A stretch of 64,000 bases of DNA, from the NCBI RefSeq assembly GCF_003020115.1, contig NZ_PYFX01000003.1, positions 744,001 through 808,000 on the forward strand, given 5' to 3'. Both the position numbers and the translations under genes were made by a program. This document shows positions 62,225 through 64,000 of this stretch, one piece after another (within the stretch, counting starts at the first letter, position 1; every line of letters starts with the position of its first letter). Under the pieces are notes generated by a model. That model was not told the origin of the DNA, did not search any database, and saw nothing but the letters and a program-made list of their open reading frames with translations. The stretch is from Bradyrhizobium sp. MOS002 (GTDB lineage Bacteria > Pseudomonadota > Alphaproteobacteria > Rhizobiales > Xanthobacteraceae).

Positions 62225-63460
62225 ATGACGTCCAGCTTCGATTTTGCGCCCCTGTTTCCCGCAGGGCTGCCGGCCCCCTCTGCGCGCTGGACGGGCCTTG
62301 CCAAATATAGCTTTGTCGGCGGCAACAACGACTCCGAGCAGCTGCCGCTCGATCATCTGATCGAGGCGGCCAACCTGGCTCTGCAGCGCGAAGGCCGCTC
62401 GCTCGCCACTTACGGGTTGGCACATGGTCCCCAGGGCTATCTGCCCTTGCGCGAATTCCTGGTGACAAAACTCAAGCGCGATGCCGGCATCAAGTGCACG
62501 GTTGATGATCTCCTGATAGTATCCGGCTCGCTGCAGGCGCTCGACCTCGTCAACGCCACGCTGCTGACGCGCGGCGATACCGTGATCTTCGAGCAGGATA
62601 GCTATCAGGGCTCGCTGACCCGCCTGGCACGGCTCGGAGTCAACGTGGTCGGCGTCCCCCTCGACGAGGACGGCATGCGCACGGATGTGCTGGCCACGAC
62701 GCTGGCCGACCTCAAGAGCCGCGGCATCCGGCCGAAATACATCTACACCATTCCGACGGTGCAGAACCCGACCGGCAGCATCATGCCGGAGGGCCGCCGC
62801 ATCGAGCTGTTGCGGCTGTCCGCAGAATACGGCGTGCCAATCTTCGAGGACGATTGCTATGCCGATCTGGTCTGGTCAGGACAGCGGCCGCCGGCGATCC
62901 ATGCGATGAGCCCGAACGGCGGCGTGATCCATATCGGCTCGTTCTCGAAGTCGATCGCGCCCGCGCTGCGCGTCGGCTTCATCGTCGCGCCGTGGGATGT
63001 GATGTCGCGGATGCTGGCGCTGAAGACGGACGCCGGCTCCGGCGCATTGGAGCAGATGGTGCTTGCCGCCTATTGCAAGCCGCATTTTTCGACCCACGTG
63101 CCGGCCCTGACGAAGGCGCTGCGCACCAAGCTCGACACGCTGATGGAGGCCCTCAACGAGCAGTTCGGGACGGCCGCCGAGTTCGAGGAGCCCAAGGGCG
63201 GCATCTTCCTGTGGGTGAAGCTGCCCGATCAGGTCGATACGCAGAAGCTGTATCAGGCCGCGCTTGCCGCCGGCGTATCAATCAATCCGGGGCTGGAATG
63301 GTCGACCGACAAGTACCATTCCAGATCGCGACTGCGGCTTTGCTTTGCGAGCCCTTCGCATCAGCAGATCCGCGAGGGCATCGCCGTGCTGGCCGAAGTG
63401 TGCCGCAAGGAGTTCGGCGTGCCGGCCCGCAGCGCCAATGTGGAGAAGGCATGGGTGTGA
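62225..63460 (+). CDS. PLP-dependent class I/II aminotransferase (2-aminoadipate/LysN-like)
   Basis: A 411-aa enzyme that moves an amino group from an amino acid to a 2-oxo acid. The PLP-binding Lys is in IGSFSKSIAPALRVGF near residue 240. Other fold parts are YGLAHGPQGYLPLREFL, SGSLQALDLVNATLL, PTVQNPTGSIMP and EDDCYADLVW. This is the MocR/LysN-like branch without a DNA-binding domain. The ATG at 62225 follows AACGAGGAACGCGCCC, which holds a GAGG site. Lysine or aromatic amino acids are possible substrates. Confidence 0.92.
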   Translation: MTSSFDFAPLFPAGLPAPSARWTGLAKYSFVGGNNDSEQLPLDHLIEAANLALQREGRSLATYGLAHGPQGYLPLREFLVTKLKRDAGIKCTVDDLLIVSGSLQALDLVNATLLTRGDTVIFEQDSYQGSLTRLARLGVNVVGVPLDEDGMRTDVLATTLADLKSRGIRPKYIYTIPTVQNPTGSIMPEGRRIELLRLSAEYGVPIFEDDCYADLVWSGQRPPAIHAMSPNGGVIHIGSFSKSIAPALRVGFIVAPWDVMSRMLALKTDAGSGALEQMVLAAYCKPHFSTHVPALTKALRTKLDTLMEALNEQFGTAAEFEEPKGGIFLWVKLPDQVDTQKLYQAALAAGVSINPGLEWSTDKYHSRSRLRLCFASPSHQQIREGIAVLAEVCRKEFGVPARSANVEKAWV

Positions 63461-63469
63461 GGGGATGCC

Positions 63470-64000
63470 TTACGCCGCGACGTGAAACTCCACGTTGACC
63501 TGGCCGCTGCCGGACGACGGAAAATACTCGCAGATCTGCTCGGCCGCGCCGCTGTACTCGTACCAGCCAAGCGCGGCGAACAGCATGATGGTGTCGGCCA
63601 TACCGCCCTCGCCGTTGCACTTGGTTGCGTAATCCGGAAGCATGTCGAGGAATTCGCGGTAGCGACGGCTCTGCCAGAGTTCGAGCACGCGCAAATCGAC
63701 CTGCCGGTTGAACTCGCTGGCGACCGACGTCCATGCCTCCGGGCCCAATTTCTTGTTGGGCCAGAGCCGGTGCGAGAGCGAGCCGCTGGCGAGGATTGCG
63801 ACCCGTTCGCCGGATTTTTCGATGGCACGACGCGTCGCCTCGCCGAGGCTCCGGCTTTCCTCGAACGACGTGAACAGCGGCGAGGCGATCGAAACCACCC
63901 TCGCGAAGCCATCCGAATTCATGTAGTGCATCGGCACGATCGTGCCGTATTCGAGCCCGAGGCTCGGGACCTGATGCGCATCGACATCGAGACCTGCAGC
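63470..64000 (-). CDS. Class III extradiol ring-cleavage dioxygenase-like protein (C-terminal part, cut by window edge)
   Basis: At least 176 residues of a LigB-fold protein. The frame is open from the right edge: VDAHQVPSLGLEYGTIVPMHYMNSDG is readable (in part), in which the YGTIVPMHYM segment is as in HpaD/LigB-like dioxygenases. Later parts are RVAILASGSLSHRLWPNKKLG (with SLSHR) and NGEGGMADTIMLFAALGW. The first Fe-binding His residues are outside the window. It may cleave a catechol or protocatechuate-like ring. It ends 9 bp from the convergent aminotransferase stop. Confidence 0.8.
   Translation of the reverse strand, partial: AAGLDVDAHQVPSLGLEYGTIVPMHYMNSDGFARVVSIASPLFTSFEESRSLGEATRRAIEKSGERVAILASGSLSHRLWPNKKLGPEAWTSVASEFNRQVDLRVLELWQSRRYREFLDMLPDYATKCNGEGGMADTIMLFAALGWYEYSGAAEQICEYFPSSGSGQVNVEFHVAA

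Overview
The window is high-GC alphaproteobacterial chromosome, most likely Bradyrhizobium or a close relative (Nitrobacteraceae). This rests on gene content (aroC, fabI, an HWE-type kinase, a ClpS2-like adaptor, the xseB-dxs-tlyA cluster), on a compact gene layout, and on several families of hairpin-rich intergenic repeats of the kind common in Bradyrhizobium. The genus call is inference. I count 61 complete protein genes, two genes cut by the window edges (an MFS transporter at the left, an extradiol dioxygenase-like gene at the right), one tRNA-Gln(TTG) and one fluoride riboswitch.

Layout. 1-9.6 kb: transport and catabolism genes (M20 peptidases, an enolase-superfamily enzyme, DUF72, CaiB-type CoA-transferase, VOC protein) plus a DUF900 alpha/beta-hydrolase lipoprotein. 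9.7-16.4 kb: a sugar-uptake locus with an OprB-type porin, a ribose-type ABC transporter and a divergent ROK repressor. 16.4-18.8 kb: a small islet (AraC regulator, GST-like protein, ABM-domain protein) bounded by tRNA-Gln and a 41-bp copy of its 3' half. 19-26 kb: acyl-CoA dehydrogenase, MFS transporter, enoyl-CoA hydratase, 5'-nucleotidase and a histone-deacetylase-family enzyme. 26-31.5 kb: xseB, dxs, a deoxyribosyltransferase, tlyA and an RNA m5U-type methyltransferase. 31.5-35.2 kb: an Acg-like nitroreductase, two secreted or unknown proteins and a DUF1194 protein. 35.5-38.5 kb: a fluoride-resistance operon (riboswitch, MFS, two CrcB, DUF190), followed by a ClpS adaptor. 38.7-44.6 kb: small proteins, a receiver-HWE kinase, an adenylate/guanylate cyclase, aroC, a histidine phosphatase and fabI. 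44.8-64 kb: an ECF sigma/anti-sigma pair, DnaJ-type chaperone, pdxH, SDR, corA, L,D-transpeptidase, extensin-like protein, acyl-CoA ligase, DUF1499 and MBL proteins, glutaryl-CoA dehydrogenase, a RibB fused to a degenerate RibA, a KefB-type antiporter and an aminotransferase.

The most notable signals are these. (1) Four TTGA-N6-TCAA palindromes (FNR/FixK type) lie in or at intergenic gaps, in front of a DUF900 lipoprotein, a small unknown protein, a histone-deacetylase-family enzyme and an Acg-like nitroreductase. This suggests a low-oxygen regulon spread over about 30 kb. (2) The fluoride riboswitch has a 6-bp pseudoknot that pairs exactly and a visible terminator/antiterminator switch. It controls an operon with an unusual first gene (MFS) and two diverged CrcB subunits. 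(3) The tRNA-bounded islet contains no integrase. (4) A 15-bp tandem repeat occurs in an intergenic gap and again inside the signal-peptide region of a small secreted protein.
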